From: Parasulfuritortus sp037439465
Lineage (GTDB): Bacteria; Pseudomonadota; Gammaproteobacteria; Burkholderiales; Thiobacillaceae
Reading direction: 5' to 3'
Assembly: GCA_037439465.1 (NCBI GenBank)
Contig: JBBIVX010000003.1
Location: 90,947-154,946, forward strand
Length of the DNA: 64,000 nucleotides
Both the position numbers and the translations under genes were made by a program. Each line of letters starts with the position of its first letter. Positions within the stretch are counted from its first letter, which is position 1. A model generated the notes under the pieces. The model was not told where the DNA came from and made no database searches. It saw only the letters and a list, made by a program, of their open reading frames with translations. Positions 1-8,433 of this stretch are shown here, piece after piece.

Positions 1-1
1 C

Positions 2-1000
2 AACGTCAACAACATGGAACAGGTCCAGGCCATCATGCAGGCCGCTGCCGCCACCGACAGCCCGGTCATCCTGCAAGGTTCCGCCGGCGCCCGCTCCTAT
101 GCCGGCGAACCCTTCCTGCGCCATCTCATCCTGGCCGCCATCGAGTCCTACCCGCAGATCCCGGTGTGCATGCACCAAGACCACGGCGCCTCCCCCAGCA
201 TCTGCTTCCGTTCCATCCAGTCCGGCTTTTCCTCGGTGATGATGGACGGCTCGCTGATGTCCGACGCCAAGACACCGTCGACCTACGAATACAATGTCAA
301 CACCACCCGCCATGTGGTTGAACTGGCGCACGCCTGTGGTGTTTCGGTGGAAGGCGAACTGGGCTGCCTGGGCTCGCTGGAGACCGGCAAGATGGGCGAA
401 GAGGACGGCCACGGCGCCGAGGGCGTGCTTGAGCATTCCGCCCTGCTGACCGACCCCAACGAAGCCGCCGATTTCGTCAAGAAAACCCATGTCGACGCCC
501 TGGCCATCGCCATCGGCACCAGCCACGGCGCCTACAAGTTCACCCAGAAGCCCACTGGCAAGGTGCTGCGCATCGACCGCGTCAAGGAAATCCATGCCCG
601 CATCCCCAGCGTGCATCTGGTCATGCACGGTTCATCCTCGGTACCGGAGGAATGGCTTGCCATCATCAACAACTATGGCGGCACCATGGGTCAAACCTAC
701 GGCGTGCCGGTCGAAGAAATCGTCGAAGGCATCAAGAACGGCGTGCGTAAGGTCAACATCGACACCGACCTGCGCATGGCCTCCACCGGCGCCATCCGCA
801 AACACCTGGCCGAGAACACCGCCAATTTTGACCCGCGCAAGTTCCTCAAGGAAGCCACCAAGGCCATGAGCGGCATCTGCACCGCGCGCTATCAGGCGTT
901 CGGTTCCGCCGGCATGGCCAGCAAGATCGGTAAGGTCTATTCGCTGGAAGAGATGCAAAAACGTTACGACAAAGGCGAGCTCGACCCCAAGGTCAACTGA
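2..1000 (+). CDS. fba: Class II fructose-bisphosphate aldolase, Calvin-cycle subtype (5' end missing)
   Basis: Cleaves or condenses fructose-1,6-bisphosphate (and, in Calvin-cycle organisms, sedoheptulose-1,7-bisphosphate) with dihydroxyacetone phosphate and glyceraldehyde-3-phosphate in the cytosol. The reading frame is open from the first bases of the window, and about 25 N-terminal residues are missing compared with the usual ~354-residue enzyme. In order it shows the HQDHG motif (catalytic Asp and zinc His), GELG, GTSHG with a zinc-binding His, MHGSS, and KVNIDTD for phosphate binding. These are hallmarks of the zinc-dependent class II family, and the overall sequence is the Calvin-type branch (cbbA). 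The internal ATG at 14 falls in the middle of a conserved NVNNMEQ stretch, so it is not the real start. A strong terminator follows. In many betaproteobacteria this gene lies between pyk and purC; here an efflux pair separates it from purC. Confidence 0.95.
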   Translation, partial: NVNNMEQVQAIMQAAAATDSPVILQGSAGARSYAGEPFLRHLILAAIESYPQIPVCMHQDHGASPSICFRSIQSGFSSVMMDGSLMSDAKTPSTYEYNVNTTRHVVELAHACGVSVEGELGCLGSLETGKMGEEDGHGAEGVLEHSALLTDPNEAADFVKKTHVDALAIAIGTSHGAYKFTQKPTGKVLRIDRVKEIHARIPSVHLVMHGSSSVPEEWLAIINNYGGTMGQTYGVPVEEIVEGIKNGVRKVNIDTDLRMASTGAIRKHLAENTANFDPRKFLKEATKAMSGICTARYQAFGSAGMASKIGKVYSLEEMQKRYDKGELDPKVN

Positions 1001-1021
1001 ATCTTGGCGTTAACACTAGCC

Positions 1022-1046
1022 GGGCGGCGCGAGCCGCCCTTTTTTT
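1022..1046 (+). terminator. Rho-independent terminator after fba
   Basis: A perfect 7-bp GC stem (GGGCGGC at 1022-1028, GCCGCCC at 1033-1039) closes a GCGA loop and is followed at once by seven T residues. It starts 21 bases after the fba stop codon, so it very probably ends the fba transcript. Confidence 0.92.
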
Positions 1047-1286
1047 GCACTCGACACGAGCGCACACCTGTGGGTGTAAGTCCCGCCGTAAAACGGTCAC
1101 AGCGGACGAAGCGCAGCGCAACGGCATGAGAGCGGCCGAATTCCGGCGGTTGTGCAATGACCATGCGAAAGACGCGCACGACGCGGAAACAGTGGTCTGT
1201 CCCTTATTTCCATTTCCCCTGTGGCGTCGGCCCCTCTTTGCCGTATGCTTTAGGCCGTGCACCAATCAAGCCATGAGGTAGCGGCG
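1047..1286. other. Non-coding gap between fba and the efflux genes; possible mobile-element debris
   Basis: No credible gene is seen in these 240 bases. Two things stand out. Around 1068-1120 a GTGGGTGTAAGTCCC-like stretch followed by an ACGG motif and GACGAAGCGCAGC resembles fragments of bacterial group II introns, but no reverse transcriptase or intact domain V is visible. Around 1187-1210 the stretch GGAAACAGTGGTCTGTCCC resembles a short sequence often seen near REP-type elements. Both are weak pattern matches. The promoter of the downstream efflux genes must also lie here, but I cannot place it with confidence. Confidence 0.3.
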
Positions 1287-2438
1287 ATGGGCCGCTTGGC
1301 CAATCCGCCGCGCCGCAAGACCATGACCTTGCAGACTCCCCCCCTTCGCCTCCCCCTGCTCGTCGCGCTGCTCGCTGGCCATTTGTTGCTGGCCGGATGC
1401 GGCAAGAACGATGCCGTTACCTCCCCGGCAGCCGCCGCGAAACCCGCGCTCACGGTCGAAACGGTCATGCCGGCAAGCGCCGCCTGGCCGCTAACCCTGG
1501 CCGCCAACGGCGACATCGCCCCCTGGCAGGAGGCGGTGATCGGCGCCGAGGTGAGCAACTATCGCCTGACCGAGGTGCGGGCCAACGTCGGCGAGCGGGT
1601 GAAGCAGGGCCAGGTGCTGGCGCGCATCGACAACGATACCGTAGCGGCGGAGCTGGCGCAGACCCGCGCCGCCGTGACCGAGGCCGAGGCCGCCCTGAGC
1701 GAGGCCACCGCCAATGCCGAGCGAGCACACCGTCTGCAAGAGGCGGGGTTCTATAGCCGCCAGACCGGCAGCCAGTTCCAGACTGGCGAGCAGACCGCGC
1801 GGGCGCGGCTGGCGGCGGCAAGGGCGAAGGTGCGCGCCGACGAGATCCGGCTGGCGCGGACCCAGGTGCTGGCGCCGGACGATGGCATCATTTCAGCCCG
1901 CGCCGCCACGGCCGGTTCGCTGACCCAGCCGGGGCAGGAACTATTCCGGCTGATCCGCGGCGGCCGCCTGGAGTGGCGCGCCGAGGTGGCCGAGGCCGAT
2001 CTCGGCCGCCTCAAACCCGGCGGTGGCGTCAGTGTGACTCTGCCCGGCGGCCAGCAGCTGCGCGGCCGCGTCCGCGCCGTTGCCCCAAGCGTCGAGACGA
2101 AGACCCGCAACGGCCTCGTCTATGTCGACCTGCCGGCAGGTGACGTCGCCCGCATGGGCATGTTCGCGCGCGGCGAATTCGACCTGGGCGAAGCGCCGGC
2201 GCTGACCCTGCCGCAAACGGCAGTGGTGCTGCGTGAGGGCTACGCCTATGTCTATCAGGTGGGCGACGCCGGCCCATCCGGCCTCGCCAAGGTCGCCCAG
2301 ACCAAGGTCGAACTCGGCCGCCGCCGCGGCGATCGGGTCGAGATCGTCGCCGGGCTCGGCGCCGCGGTGCGGGTGGTCGGGGCCGGCGCCGCCTTTCTGG
2401 CGGATGGCGACAGCGTGCGCGTCGTGGCCGGGAAATAG
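1287..2438 (+). CDS. RND efflux periplasmic adaptor (membrane fusion protein), lipoprotein
   Basis: Adaptor subunit that links an inner-membrane RND pump to an outer-membrane channel. The N-terminus has a basic, Arg-rich segment, a hydrophobic stretch and a lipobox LLAGC with the lipidated Cys at about residue 38, so the protein should be anchored in the periplasm. It then has the family order: barrel-sandwich half, a coiled-coil hairpin (about residues 110-170, rich in Ala/Glu/Arg), second lipoyl half and beta-barrel domains. ATG 1287 is preferred because GAGG sits 8 bases upstream; ATG 1323 is an alternative that still keeps the lipobox. The pump gene starts 6 bases after the stop, so the two are co-transcribed. 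There is no outer-membrane factor gene alongside; a TolC encoded elsewhere must be used. Substrate unknown. Confidence 0.88.
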   Translation: MGRLANPPRRKTMTLQTPPLRLPLLVALLAGHLLLAGCGKNDAVTSPAAAAKPALTVETVMPASAAWPLTLAANGDIAPWQEAVIGAEVSNYRLTEVRANVGERVKQGQVLARIDNDTVAAELAQTRAAVTEAEAALSEATANAERAHRLQEAGFYSRQTGSQFQTGEQTARARLAAARAKVRADEIRLARTQVLAPDDGIISARAATAGSLTQPGQELFRLIRGGRLEWRAEVAEADLGRLKPGGGVSVTLPGGQQLRGRVRAVAPSVETKTRNGLVYVDLPAGDVARMGMFARGEFDLGEAPALTLPQTAVVLREGYAYVYQVGDAGPSGLAKVAQTKVELGRRRGDRVEIVAGLGAAVRVVGAGAAFLADGDSVRVVAGK

Positions 2439-2444
2439 GCCGCA

Positions 2445-5400
2445 ATGGTCAACGTCTCCGCCTGGTCGATCAGAAACCCGATACCGGCCATTCTGCTGTT
2501 CGCGCTGCTCACAGTGCTCGGCGTGCTCGCCTTCCGGGCCATGAAGATCCAGCAGTTCATGGACGTCGACCTGCCCACCGTGACGGTGACGGCGACGCTG
2601 CCGGGCGCAGCGCCGGCGCAGATGGAGACCGAGGTGGCGCGCAAGCTTGAAAACGCCATCGCCACCCTGGCCGACATCAAGCACATCCACGCCAAGGCAC
2701 AGCAAGGCGTGGTAACGGTCACGGTCGAATTCCGGCTGGAGAAATCGACCCAGGAGGCGGTCGACGACGTCCGCGATGCCGTCGCGCGCATCCGCTCCGA
2801 CCTGCCCGGTGACCTCACGGACCCGATCGTCGCCAAGGTCAATCTCTCCGGTATGCCCATACTCACATACACCGTCGCCTCGACCCGCATGGACGATGAA
2901 GCGCTGTCCTGGTTCGTCGACAACACGGTGAGCAAGCGCCTGCTCAGCGTCGCCGGTGTCGGCGCCGTGGCGCGGGTGGGCGGCGTCAGCCGGGAGGTAC
3001 GGGTGGAGCTGGACCCTGGCCGCCTCGCGGCGCTCGGCGTCACCGCCGCCGAGATCTCGCGCCAATTGCGCCTGACACAGCAGGAAGCGGCAGGCGGCCG
3101 TGCCGAAGTCGGCGGTGCCGAACAAGCGGTGCGCACCCTGGCCACCGTGACCACGGCGGCGGAACTGGCCACCATGGATATCGCCCTGGCCGATGGCCGC
3201 CACGTCCGTCTCGATCAGGTGGCGCGCGTCGCCGACACCGTAGCCGAAAGACGCGCGGCGGCGCTGCTCGATGGCCGGCCGGTGGTCGGCTTCGAAATCA
3301 CCCGCGCCAAGGGCGCCGGCGAGACCGCCGTGGCCGCCGGCGTGCGCGCCGAACTGGCGCGACTGAGGGCGGAGCATCCCGACATCGCCATCACCGAGGC
3401 GTTCAACTTCGTCGATCCGGTGGTGGAGAATTACGAGGGCTCGATGTCGCTGTTGATCGAAGGCGCCCTCCTGGCCGTGCTCGTCGTATGGCTGTTCCTG
3501 CGCGACTGGCGCGCCACCCTGGTCTCGGCTACCGCCCTGCCGCTATCCATCCTGCCGGCCTTCGTGGTCATGTACCTCATCGGCTTCACCATCAACGTCG
3601 TCACCCTGCTCAGTCTGTCGCTGGTGGTGGGCATACTGGTGGACGACGCCATCGTCGAGATCGAGAACATCATGCGCCATCTGCGCCTGGGCAAGCCACC
3701 CTACCAGGCGGCCATGGAGGCGGCCCAGGAGATCGGCCTGGCGGTGATCGCCACCTCCTTCACCCTGATCGCAGTGTTCCTGCCCACCGCATTCATGAGC
3801 GGCGTGGCCGGCAAGTTCTTCGTGCAGTTCGGCTGGACCGCCGCCATCGCGGTGTTCTTCTCGCTGGCGGTGGCGCGCCTGTTGACGCCGATGCTGGCGG
3901 CCTACACGCTGAAACCGCCCAGTAAGGCGCACCCAGAACCGCGCTGGCTCGGCCTCTACCGCGGCTGGGCGGCCTGGTGCCTGCAACACCGCTGGCGCAC
4001 CGGCCTCGCCGCCGCGGCCTTTTTCTTTGGCGCCATCGCCCTGGTGCCGCTGCTGCCCAAGGGCTTCATCCCGCCCGACGACCTGTCACAGACCCAAGTC
4101 TACCTGTCGCTGCCGCCCGGCAGCACCTTCGCTGAAACCTATGCGGCCGCCGAGCGGGCGCGTGCGATCGTGCGGCAAAATCCGCACGTGCGGCAGGTCT
4201 ACACCGCCATCGGCGGCGGCAACGCCGGTGGCGACCCGTTCGCGGTACGCACCGCGGAGGTGCGCAAGGCCACCCTGACGCTCAACCTGACCCCACGCCA
4301 GGCTCGCCACGGCATCAAAAAACAGGCCATCGAGGGCGCCCTACGTGAGGCCCTGGCGGTTCTGCCCGGCGTGCGCGTCAACGTCGGTCTGGGCGGCGCC
4401 AACGACAAGTACATCCTGGTACTGGCGAGCGAGGACGGCCCCCTGCTAAGCGCCCACGCCCTTCAGGTCGAGCGTGAACTGCGCACGCTGCCGGGCATCG
4501 GCAACGTGGTCACTACGGCCAGCCTGGTCCGGCCGGAACTGAGCGTGCGGCCCGATTTCGCCCGCGCCGCCGAACTCGGCGTCACCGCCGCGGCCATCGC
4601 CGACACCTTGCGCATCGCCACCACCGGCGACTACGACCAGGGTCTGGCCAAACTGAATCTCAGCCAGCGCCAGGTGCCCATCGTCGTCAGCCTGCCGCCG
4701 GCGGCCCGCCGCGACCCCGCCCTGCTGGCGCGCATGACCGTGCCGGGCACACACGGCCCGGTGGCGATCGGCAACGTCGCCACACTGGCCTTCGACGGCG
4801 GTCCGGCCGAGATTGACCGCTACGACCGCCTGCGCAACATCAACTTCGAGATCGAGCTCAAGGAGCAGCCCCTGGGCGAGGTCGAGGCGGCGGCCATGGC
4901 CCTGCCCAGCCTGAAGCATCTGCCGCCCGGCGTGATCCGCACCACGGTCGGCGACGCCGAGGCGATGAGCGAGTTGTTCGCCAGCTTCGGCCTGGCCATG
5001 CTGACCGGGGTGCTTTGCATCTATATCGTTCTGGTATTGCTGTTCCGCGACTTCGTCCAGCCGGTAACCACCCTGGCCGCCCTGGTGCTGTCGGTGCCGG
5101 GCGCCTTTCTCGCCCTGTTCATCACCCGCTCGGCGCTGTCCATGCCCTCGATGATCGGTTTGATCATGCTGATGGGTATCGCCACCAAGAACTCCATCCT
5201 GCTCATCGACTACGCCATCATGGCCCGGCGCGACCATGGGCTCTCACGTTGGGAAGCCCTGCTGGACGCCGGGCGCAAGCGCGCGCGGCCCATCGTCATG
5301 ACCACCATCGCCATGGGTGCCGGCATGATGCCCATCGCCCTCGGGATCGGGACCGACCCCAGCTTCCGCGCCCCCATGGCCATCGTGGTCATCGGTGGCC

Positions 5401-5498
5401 TCATCACCTCGACCTTCCTCTCACTGTTGGTGATCCCGGTGGTGTACACCTTCGTCGATGATCTGCACGAGCGCCTCCGTCGCCTGGGAACACGCTAA
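2445..5498 (+). CDS. RND efflux pump, AcrB/HAE1-like permease
   Basis: Proton-driven inner-membrane exporter of 1017 residues, the normal size of the AcrB superfamily, with the usual duplicated layout: TM1, a large periplasmic porter loop, TM2-6, TM7, a second large loop and TM8-12. TM4 contains GILVDDAIVEIEN, keeping both Asp residues (400 and 401) of the proton relay. This is the pattern of hydrophobic/amphiphilic drug exporters (HAE1) rather than the heavy-metal branch. It partners with the lipoprotein adaptor just upstream. The pair lies between fba and purC, which are neighbours in many related genomes, suggesting a later insertion. The start codon has only a weak Shine-Dalgarno, consistent with translational coupling to the adaptor. 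Substrate cannot be inferred. Confidence 0.92.
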   Translation: MVNVSAWSIRNPIPAILLFALLTVLGVLAFRAMKIQQFMDVDLPTVTVTATLPGAAPAQMETEVARKLENAIATLADIKHIHAKAQQGVVTVTVEFRLEKSTQEAVDDVRDAVARIRSDLPGDLTDPIVAKVNLSGMPILTYTVASTRMDDEALSWFVDNTVSKRLLSVAGVGAVARVGGVSREVRVELDPGRLAALGVTAAEISRQLRLTQQEAAGGRAEVGGAEQAVRTLATVTTAAELATMDIALADGRHVRLDQVARVADTVAERRAAALLDGRPVVGFEITRAKGAGETAVAAGVRAELARLRAEHPDIAITEAFNFVDPVVENYEGSMSLLIEGALLAVLVVWLFLRDWRATLVSATALPLSILPAFVVMYLIGFTINVVTLLSLSLVVGILVDDAIVEIENIMRHLRLGKPPYQAAMEAAQEIGLAVIATSFTLIAVFLPTAFMSGVAGKFFVQFGWTAAIAVFFSLAVARLLTPMLAAYTLKPPSKAHPEPRWLGLYRGWAAWCLQHRWRTGLAAAAFFFGAIALVPLLPKGFIPPDDLSQTQVYLSLPPGSTFAETYAAAERARAIVRQNPHVRQVYTAIGGGNAGGDPFAVRTAEVRKATLTLNLTPRQARHGIKKQAIEGALREALAVLPGVRVNVGLGGANDKYILVLASEDGPLLSAHALQVERELRTLPGIGNVVTTASLVRPELSVRPDFARAAELGVTAAAIADTLRIATTGDYDQGLAKLNLSQRQVPIVVSLPPAARRDPALLARMTVPGTHGPVAIGNVATLAFDGGPAEIDRYDRLRNINFEIELKEQPLGEVEAAAMALPSLKHLPPGVIRTTVGDAEAMSELFASFGLAMLTGVLCIYIVLVLLFRDFVQPVTTLAALVLSVPGAFLALFITRSALSMPSMIGLIMLMGIATKNSILLIDYAIMARRDHGLSRWEALLDAGRKRARPIVMTTIAMGAGMMPIALGIGTDPSFRAPMAIVVIGGLITSTFLSLLVIPVVYTFVDDLHERLRRLGTR

Positions 5499-5534
5499 AC
5501 TTCCACCACCATCCCCGACCCTATCCCTCTCACC

Positions 5535-6416
5535 ATGACCGACGCCCTGTTCGAAACCTCGATCCAGTCACTGCCTCTACTTCACAAAGGCAAGGTGCGC
5601 GACATCTACTCCATAGACGACCGCCGCCTGCTGATTGTCACCACGGATCGCCTCTCCGCCTTCGACGTGGTGTTGCCGACGCCTATCCCCGGCAAGGGCC
5701 GCGTGCTCACCGCGGTGGCCGATTTCTGGTTCAAGAAACTCGCCCACATCCTGCCCAACCAGCTTACCGGCGAGGCCCCGGAGAACGTGGTCCTGCCGGC
5801 CGAGCAGCCGCAGGTGACCGGCCGCGCCCTGGTGGTGAAACGACTCCGGGCGCTGCCCATTGAGGCCATCGTGCGCGGCTACCTTGCCGGCTCGGGCTGG
5901 GCCGATTACCAGAAGACCGGCGCGGTCTGCGGCATCCGGCTGCCGGCCGGTCTCAAACAAGCCGCCAAACTGCCAGAGCCGCTGTTCACGCCCTCGACCA
6001 AGGCCGCCGCCGGCATGCACGACGAAAACATCGACTTTGCCCAGTGTGAAAAACAGCTTGGCGCCGACCTGGCCGCCAGGGTGCGTGATGCCGCCATCAC
6101 CCTGTACAAGGAAGCGGCCGACTACGCCCTCACCCGCGGCATCATCATCGCCGACACCAAGTTCGAATTCGGCCTCGACGAGACCGGCACCCTGACCTTG
6201 ATCGACGAGGCCCTCACGCCCGATTCCTCACGCTTCTGGCCAGTGGACCAATACCGGGCAGACAGCAACCCGCCCAGCTTTGACAAGCAGTACGTACGCG
6301 ATTGGCTCACCGCCTCAGGCTGGAACAAGCGGCCGCCGGCGCCGGTCCTGCCGGAAGACGTGGTGCGCCAGACGGCGGAGAAATATCTGGAGGCCTGGCG
6401 GCGGCTGACGGCCTGA
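5535..6416 (+). CDS. purC: Phosphoribosylaminoimidazole-succinocarboxamide synthase (SAICAR synthetase)
   Basis: Purine biosynthesis enzyme: joins CAIR and aspartate with ATP to give SAICAR. The 293-residue length fits the longer proteobacterial/yeast-like form. Recognisable blocks are the N-terminal GKVRDIYSIDD nucleotide loop, TDRLSAFDVVLP, the VVKRLRALPIEAIVRGYLAGSGW block, and the C-terminal DTKFEFGLDETG and IDEALTPDSSRFW metal/substrate motifs. The gene lies 36 bases after the RND pump and upstream of the pst operon. No clear Shine-Dalgarno precedes ATG 5535, but the N-terminus matches the family well. In related genomes purC is normally next to fba and purE, so its present neighbours are unusual. 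Confidence 0.96.
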   Translation: MTDALFETSIQSLPLLHKGKVRDIYSIDDRRLLIVTTDRLSAFDVVLPTPIPGKGRVLTAVADFWFKKLAHILPNQLTGEAPENVVLPAEQPQVTGRALVVKRLRALPIEAIVRGYLAGSGWADYQKTGAVCGIRLPAGLKQAAKLPEPLFTPSTKAAAGMHDENIDFAQCEKQLGADLAARVRDAAITLYKEAADYALTRGIIIADTKFEFGLDETGTLTLIDEALTPDSSRFWPVDQYRADSNPPSFDKQYVRDWLTASGWNKRPPAPVLPEDVVRQTAEKYLEAWRRLTA

Positions 6417-6448
6417 CGGCGCGCAATTTTCATACGTTGACCGCCGGC

Positions 6449-6466
6449 CTGTCACAGCCCTGTAAC
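6449..6466 (+). promoter_or_regulatory. Pho box (PhoB binding site) of the pst operon
   Basis: Two direct repeats, CTGTCAC (6449-6455) and CTGTAAC (6460-6466), are separated by AGCC and so spaced 11 bp apart. This is the classic PhoB box layout (two CTGTCAT-like 7-mers with a 4-bp AT-type spacer). It lies 51 bases upstream of the pstS start, where a PhoB-activated promoter is expected. The downstream operon encodes PhoB itself, giving an autoregulatory loop. Confidence 0.85.
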
Positions 6467-6516
6467 AATCCGCGGGCAGTATGCGTGTCGTCGTCAACGT
6501 CAAAGGGCTCTGCTCC

Positions 6517-7506
6517 ATGAATCGCACACGCACAGCTATCGTCATCACCCTCTCCAGCCTGTTACTTACGGGCGCCGCACAGGCACAGTTAGTCAAGATC
6601 GATGGCTCCTCCACCGTCTATCCGATCACCGAAGCCGTGGCCGAGGACTTCCAACAAGCCAGGAAGAACGCCATACGGGTAACCGTCGGCATTTCCGGCA
6701 CGGGCGGAGGCTTCAAGAAGTTCTGTCGCGGCGAGACCGACATCTCCGATGCCTCGCGCCCCATCCTGAAGAAAGAAATGGAGGCCTGCGCCAAAGCCGG
6801 CGTCCGCTATTACGAACTGCCCGTGGCCTTCGATGCCCTGACCGTCGTCGTCAATCCGAAAAACGCCATCAATCAGCTCGGCGTGGCCGAATTGAAAGCG
6901 ATGTGGTCGCCGCAGGCACAGGGCAAGGTGATGCGCTGGAACCAGGTCAAGCCGGCCTTCCGCGATATGCCGTTGAAGCTGTTCGGCCCAGGCGCCGATT
7001 CCGGCACCTTCGACTATTTCACCGAGGCCGTCATCGGCAAGGCCAAGTCCTCGCGCGGCGACTACACCGCCTCGGAGGACGACAACGTGCTGGTCCAGGG
7101 CGTAGAGCGCGATGTCGGCGCGCTGGGCTACTTCGGTTATGCCTATTACGCCGAGAACAAGGCCAGACTGAAGGCGGTGGCCATCGTCGATCCCAAGACC
7201 GGCAAGGCGGTCCTGCCCTCGGAAAAGACCGTCATCGACGGTAGCTACCAACCCCTGTCGCGCCCCATCTTCATCTACGTCAGCGAGGCCGGCTACCGCA
7301 AACCGGAGGTGCGGGCCTTCGTCGAGTATTACCTCGACAACGTCGCCACGCTCGCCAAGGAGGTGAAGTACGTGCCGCTGCCCGCCAAGGCCTACCGGCA
7401 GGCCGCCGAACATCTCAGGAAAGGCAGGCTCGGCACCGTATTCGGCGGCGATGCCGAAGTCGGCGTCAGGATCGATGATCTGCTGGCGCGCGAAGGCAAG
7501 CTGTGA
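6517..7506 (+). CDS. pstS: Phosphate ABC transporter, periplasmic phosphate-binding protein
   Basis: Captures inorganic phosphate in the periplasm for the PstCAB importer. From ATG 6517 the protein is 329 residues and opens with a clean signal peptide ending in AQA. AAAGGG nine bases upstream supports this start over ATG 6481, which would put a non-signal stretch in front. The mature protein begins with VKIDGSSTVYPITEAVAEDF, a typical PstS opening in which the SST stretch contacts phosphate, and later has ISGTGGGFKKFCRGETDISDASR and GADSGTFDYF, the other phosphate-binding loops. It is the first gene of a seven-gene operon behind a Pho box. The family lies in the group that keeps the extended SphX/PstS-type C-terminus. 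Confidence 0.93.
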   Translation: MNRTRTAIVITLSSLLLTGAAQAQLVKIDGSSTVYPITEAVAEDFQQARKNAIRVTVGISGTGGGFKKFCRGETDISDASRPILKKEMEACAKAGVRYYELPVAFDALTVVVNPKNAINQLGVAELKAMWSPQAQGKVMRWNQVKPAFRDMPLKLFGPGADSGTFDYFTEAVIGKAKSSRGDYTASEDDNVLVQGVERDVGALGYFGYAYYAENKARLKAVAIVDPKTGKAVLPSEKTVIDGSYQPLSRPIFIYVSEAGYRKPEVRAFVEYYLDNVATLAKEVKYVPLPAKAYRQAAEHLRKGRLGTVFGGDAEVGVRIDDLLAREGKL

Positions 7507-8432
7507 CCGGGCACGTTCCGAGCGGTCACGTCAGCGCTCGGCTGGCCCGCAAGGCCAGCCGCCACGCAGGCGAGCGGCTGGCGGAAGGCATGCTGTTCCT
7601 GGCCGCCGCCGCCTCGATCTTCATTACCCTCGGCATCGTCTACATCCTGGTGAGCGAATCGCTGGTGTTCTTCCGGCAGGTGTCGCTCATCGACTTTCTC
7701 ACCGACACGCAATGGACACCGCTGTTCGATGACGCCCACTTCGGCATCATGGTGCTATTGTCCGGCACGGCCGTCAGCTCGCTGGTCGCACTCGGCGTGG
7801 CCATACCCCTCGGCACCACCATCGCCATCTATCTGTCCGAGTTCGCCACGCCGCGCACGCGCGAATTCACCAAGCCCATACTCGAGCTGCTCGCCGGCAT
7901 GCCGACGGTGGTGTTCGGCTATTTCGCCTTGTTGTTCGTGACACCGCTGCTACAACGGCTCATGCCGGAACTGCCAGGATTCAACCTGCTTTCCGCCGGC
8001 CTCGTCATGGGCATCATGATCGTGCCCATCATCAGCTCCATTTCCGAGGATGCCATGCGCGCGGTGCCGATGGCGTTGCGCGAGGGCTCCTACGCGATGG
8101 GGGCGACGCGGCTGCAGACAGCGTTGCGCGTCGTGGTGCCGGCGGCGATTTCCGGCATGGCCGCGGCCTACATACTCGGTGTCGCCCGCGCCGTCGGCGA
8201 GACCATGATACTGGCCATTGCCGCCGGCATGCAGCCCAACCTGACCTGGGACCCGCGCGAGCCGGCCGCCACCATCACGGCTTTCATCGTCCAGGTGGCG
8301 CTGGGCGACCTGCCGCATGGCTCGGTCGGCTATCAGACCATCTTTGCCGCCGGCCTGACGCTGATGCTGTTCACCCTGGTGTTCAACATCCTCGGCTTCT
8401 GGCTACAACGCAAATACCGCGAGAGATATTGA
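7503..8432 (+). CDS. pstC: Phosphate ABC transporter permease PstC
   Basis: One of the two inner-membrane channel subunits of the high-affinity phosphate importer. The 309 residues contain about six transmembrane segments and the MetI-type permease domain, with the EAA-like cytoplasmic loop at REGSYAMGATRLQTALRVVVPAAISG that docks on PstB. The start is GTG 7503, which overlaps the pstS stop (GTGA), so translation is coupled. The first ~30 residues are polar before TM1, as usual for PstC. It is followed by pstA after a single base. Confidence 0.93.
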   Translation: MTGHVPSGHVSARLARKASRHAGERLAEGMLFLAAAASIFITLGIVYILVSESLVFFRQVSLIDFLTDTQWTPLFDDAHFGIMVLLSGTAVSSLVALGVAIPLGTTIAIYLSEFATPRTREFTKPILELLAGMPTVVFGYFALLFVTPLLQRLMPELPGFNLLSAGLVMGIMIVPIISSISEDAMRAVPMALREGSYAMGATRLQTALRVVVPAAISGMAAAYILGVARAVGETMILAIAAGMQPNLTWDPREPAATITAFIVQVALGDLPHGSVGYQTIFAAGLTLMLFTLVFNILGFWLQRKYRERY

Positions 8433-8433
8433 G

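Noticed and set aside
1941..3377. Minus-strand open frame of 478 codons opposite the first RND pair
   Set aside because: Antisense to adaptor and pump; His/Asp/Gly/Arg-rich composition with no motif; typical shadow frame.
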